Below are positions 32,174-34,437 of a stretch of 34,437 nt of DNA, piece by piece; position 1 is the first letter of the stretch, and each line of letters opens with the position of its first letter. Source of the DNA: Synergistaceae bacterium (GTDB taxonomy: Bacteria; Synergistota; Synergistia; Synergistales; Synergistaceae); assembly GCA_031289955.1 (NCBI GenBank), contig JAITOL010000132.1, positions 1-34,437 of the forward strand, written 5' to 3'. The position numbers and the translations under genes were made by a program. The notes under the pieces are model-generated. The model did no database searches and was not told the DNA's origin. It was given only the letters and a program-made list of their open reading frames with translations.

Positions 32174-33487
32174 GTGTCGTATTACGTCCCATCCACGGAC
32201 GAAGAACAGCGCGCCATGCTCGGCGAAGTGGGGGTAAAGAGCTTTAAAGAGCTTTACGCGTCCGTTCCGGACGAACTTTTGCTGGACAAGCCAAACATTC
32301 CTCCCGGGGGCTCTGAATTCGAGGCCAGATCGACGATGCAAAACATGGCGTCGAAAAACAGGGCGTTCTCCTCTATCTTCCGAGGAGCGGGAGCGTACAA
32401 TCACTACATACCCTCTTTGGTAAAACAGATCACGAGCCGCGAGGAATTCGTCACGAGCTATACCCCCTATCAGGCGGAGATAAGCCAGGGGACGCTGCAG
32501 TCGATATTCGAATTTCAGACGATGATGTGCGAGCTGACGGGGCTCGACGTCTCAAACGCGTCCATCTACGACGGCGCGTCCGCCGCCGCCGAAGCGGCAG
32601 CCATGTGCCGGGACCGTCGCAGGAGCTCGGTCGTCATATCGGAAACCGTACACCCCCGCGTTCTTTCCGCCGTCAAAACATACAGCTGCGCCGCCGGAGC
32701 AAAAGTGAGGATAGCGCCCGCCCGTGACGGGGCTACGGATATCAGTCGTCTCGGGGAGATGCTCGACGACACGGTCGCCTGCGTCTATATCTCCGTCCCG
32801 AATTACTTCGGCGTCATAGAGAACGCCCTGTCCATCGGCAATATAGCTCACTCCGCCGGAGCGAAATTTGTCATGGGCGTAAACCCAATAGCCTCCTCGG
32901 TCCTGAAATCTCCGGCGGAATGTGGGGCCGACGTGGCGGTTGGCGAAGCTCAGCCATTGGGAATGCCTCTATCCTTCGGAGGGCCGTATCTCGGCTTCAT
33001 GACGGCAACCTCCGATATGGCCCGCAGGCTTCCCGGCCGCATCGTCGGAGAAACCGCGGACTCCGAGGGCAACCGGGCGTTCGTGTTGACGCTTCAAGCG
33101 AGGGAACAGCATATAAGGCGCGAAAAAGCGTCGTCAAATGTCTGTACGAATCAGGCTCTATGCGCGCTCACGGCGGCAGTCTATCTGACCGTCATGGGGC
33201 CGGACGGTCTGCGCGGCGTGGCGAATCAGTGCTATTCCAAAGCGCGCTACGCGGCCGCGATAATATCGAGGATACCAGGGTTCGAGCTGAGATACCGGGG
33301 CGAATTTTTCCACGAATTTGTCACAAAGTGCCCGATCGACGCAAACGACCTGATGGATCATCTGGCGTCAGTCGACATATTAGGAGGCATGCCGACCGAC
33401 GACGGAATACTGTGGTGCGTGACGGAGATGAACTCAAAAGAAGAAATAGACCGCCTCGCGGACATTTTAAAGGAGGTCGGGAAATAA
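32174..33487 (+). CDS. gcvPA: Glycine dehydrogenase (decarboxylating) subunit 1
   Basis: The alpha half of the split PLP-dependent P protein, which decarboxylates glycine and transfers the aminomethyl group to GcvH. The 437 residues show the N-terminal [77 protein letters not shown] and GGPYLGFMT. This subunit lacks the PLP lysine, which is in GcvPB. The GTG at 32174 has GGAGGG about eight bases upstream. The stop TAA overlaps the gcvPB ATG by one base, so the two subunits are probably made in equal amounts. Confidence 0.96.
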   Translation: MSYYVPSTDEEQRAMLGEVGVKSFKELYASVPDELLLDKPNIPPGGSEFEARSTMQNMASKNRAFSSIFRGAGAYNHYIPSLVKQITSREEFVTSYTPYQAEISQGTLQSIFEFQTMMCELTGLDVSNASIYDGASAAAEAAAMCRDRRRSSVVISETVHPRVLSAVKTYSCAAGAKVRIAPARDGATDISRLGEMLDDTVACVYISVPNYFGVIENALSIGNIAHSAGAKFVMGVNPIASSVLKSPAECGADVAVGEAQPLGMPLSFGGPYLGFMTATSDMARRLPGRIVGETADSEGNRAFVLTLQAREQHIRREKASSNVCTNQALCALTAAVYLTVMGPDGLRGVANQCYSKARYAAAIISRIPGFELRYRGEFFHEFVTKCPIDANDLMDHLASVDILGGMPTDDGILWCVTEMNSKEEIDRLADILKEVGK

Positions 33488-34437
33488 TGAAGCTCAGCTT
33501 TGAAAAGAGCAGACCGGGCAGATCGTTTCCGGTTCTTCCGCCTTTGGACGTAGAAAGCGCCGTCATCCCCGAACATCTCGCCAGGCAAGCGCCGATGAGA
33601 CTGCCCGAGCTGTCGCCGCCCGATATTTCGAGGCACTATACGCAGCTCGCGCGCCGCACGTATGGCGTAAACGACGGGTTTTACCCGCTCGGCTCCTGCA
33701 CCATGAAATACAACCCGAAGATCAACGACGAGATGGCGGCTCTTCCGGGTTTTACGGGAATACATCCGCTTCAGCCGGAAGAGACGGCCCAGGGTTGTCT
33801 CGAGGTCATAGCGCGGAGCGAGCGTCTGCTGCGCGAGATCACAGGGATGGACGCCATGACGTTTCAGCCCGCCGCCGGAGCGCATGGGGAATTTACCGGC
33901 ATTCTGCTAATAAAGGCATACCACGACGCGAGAGGGGACAACGCGCGCGCGAAAATAATTATCCCCGACTCGGCTCACGGCACCAACCCGGCTACGGCGG
34001 CAATGACCGGATACCAGGTCGTGAACGTGCCGTCCGATAAAAACGGGGGAGTCGACATAGAAGCGCTCAGATCCTCCGCGGGGCCTGACACGGCCGGGCT
34101 TATGCTCACGAATCCGAATACGCTGGGCCTGTTCGACCCGAACATCCTGGAGATAACGAAAATAATCCACGACGCGGGAGGCCTCTGTTACTACGACGGA
34201 GCGAATCTCAACGCCATAATGGGCATAACCCGCCCCGGTGATATGGGATTCGACGTAATACACCTAAATCTGCACAAAACATTCTCGACTCCTCACGGGG
34301 GAGGCGGTCCGGGCGCAGGGGCGGTCGGCTGCAAAGATATTCTCGCGGATTTTCTGCCATCCCCCCGCGTCGTCGCCCGAGACGGCGCATATGCTCTGGC
34401 AGCGCCCAAAAACAGCATTGGGAACGTGACAGCGTTT
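33487..34437 (+). CDS. gcvPB: Glycine dehydrogenase (decarboxylating) subunit 2, 3' end outside window
   Basis: The beta half of the split P protein, carrying the cofactor. The ATG at 33487 overlaps the gcvPA stop (TAATG), and 317 codons are open to the window edge; typical family length is about 480-500, so roughly the last third is missing. Family blocks seen: [50 protein letters not shown], and [13 protein letters not shown]. The PLP-binding Lys264 lies in [18 protein letters not shown]. It begins with the family-typical [12 protein letters not shown]. Confidence 0.95.
   Translation, partial: MKLSFEKSRPGRSFPVLPPLDVESAVIPEHLARQAPMRLPELSPPDISRHYTQLARRTYGVNDGFYPLGSCTMKYNPKINDEMAALPGFTGIHPLQPEETAQGCLEVIARSERLLREITGMDAMTFQPAAGAHGEFTGILLIKAYHDARGDNARAKIIIPDSAHGTNPATAAMTGYQVVNVPSDKNGGVDIEALRSSAGPDTAGLMLTNPNTLGLFDPNILEITKIIHDAGGLCYYDGANLNAIMGITRPGDMGFDVIHLNLHKTFSTPHGGGGPGAGAVGCKDILADFLPSPRVVARDGAYALAAPKNSIGNVTAF

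Noticed and set aside
1-34437. CRISPR arrays, tRNA, rRNA, insertion sequences
   Set aside because: No regularly spaced repeats, cloverleaf-like sequences, rRNA segments, transposase genes or terminal inverted repeats were recognised.

Overview
The window looks like a chromosomal segment of a diderm, anaerobic, amino-acid-fermenting bacterium, most likely a member of Synergistota. Three things point there: a Firmicutes-like housekeeping block (argS, FtsB/DivIC, rpsF-ssb-rpsR, a YybS-type membrane protein, rplI, dnaB, parB) in a cell that also has an outer-membrane secretin; a split glycine decarboxylase (gcvPA/gcvPB); and a TAXI-type TRAP transporter with a DUF1850 protein. The assignment is inferred from gene content only.

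Layout. Bases 1-1028 hold the 3' part of a protein of uncertain function. Bases 1052-8324 hold the housekeeping genes, with a good sigma-70 promoter and hairpin leader before rpsF and a terminator after rpsR. Bases 8321-20043 are one tightly packed run: an O-antigen-ligase/polymerase-like membrane protein, then type II secretion genes in the order J-K-L-M-N-C-I-D-E-F. Most junctions overlap or abut; only gspD has a 72-base gap before it. No major pseudopilin GspG and no prepilin peptidase are present. Bases 20078-21839 are a self-contained hybrid cluster protein (hcp) unit, with a dyad placed as a class II CRP/FNR-type activator site would be, and a strong terminator.

Bases 21876-26558 are the most unusual part. 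A PadR regulator, a 908-residue HAAS / five-helix / VIT / von Willebrand A protein ending in a PEP-CTERM-like sorting tail, and an exosortase fused to an EpsI-like domain are translationally coupled by ATGA overlaps behind one strong promoter. This looks like a self-contained sorting system: regulator, single substrate, dedicated sortase. The exosortase has the Cys and Arg of the family, but appears to carry Glu where the third catalytic residue is expected.

Bases 26509-30315 (minus strand) are a TAXI-TRAP importer operon (binding protein, DUF1850 protein, fused 4TM/12TM permease); the permease 3' end overlaps the exosortase 3' end by 50 bp. A 348-bp AT-rich divergent region with dyads and a tandem repeat separates it from gcvT-gcvH-gcvPA-gcvPB (plus strand, gcvPB cut by the window edge). 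No tRNA, rRNA, CRISPR array or insertion sequence was recognised.
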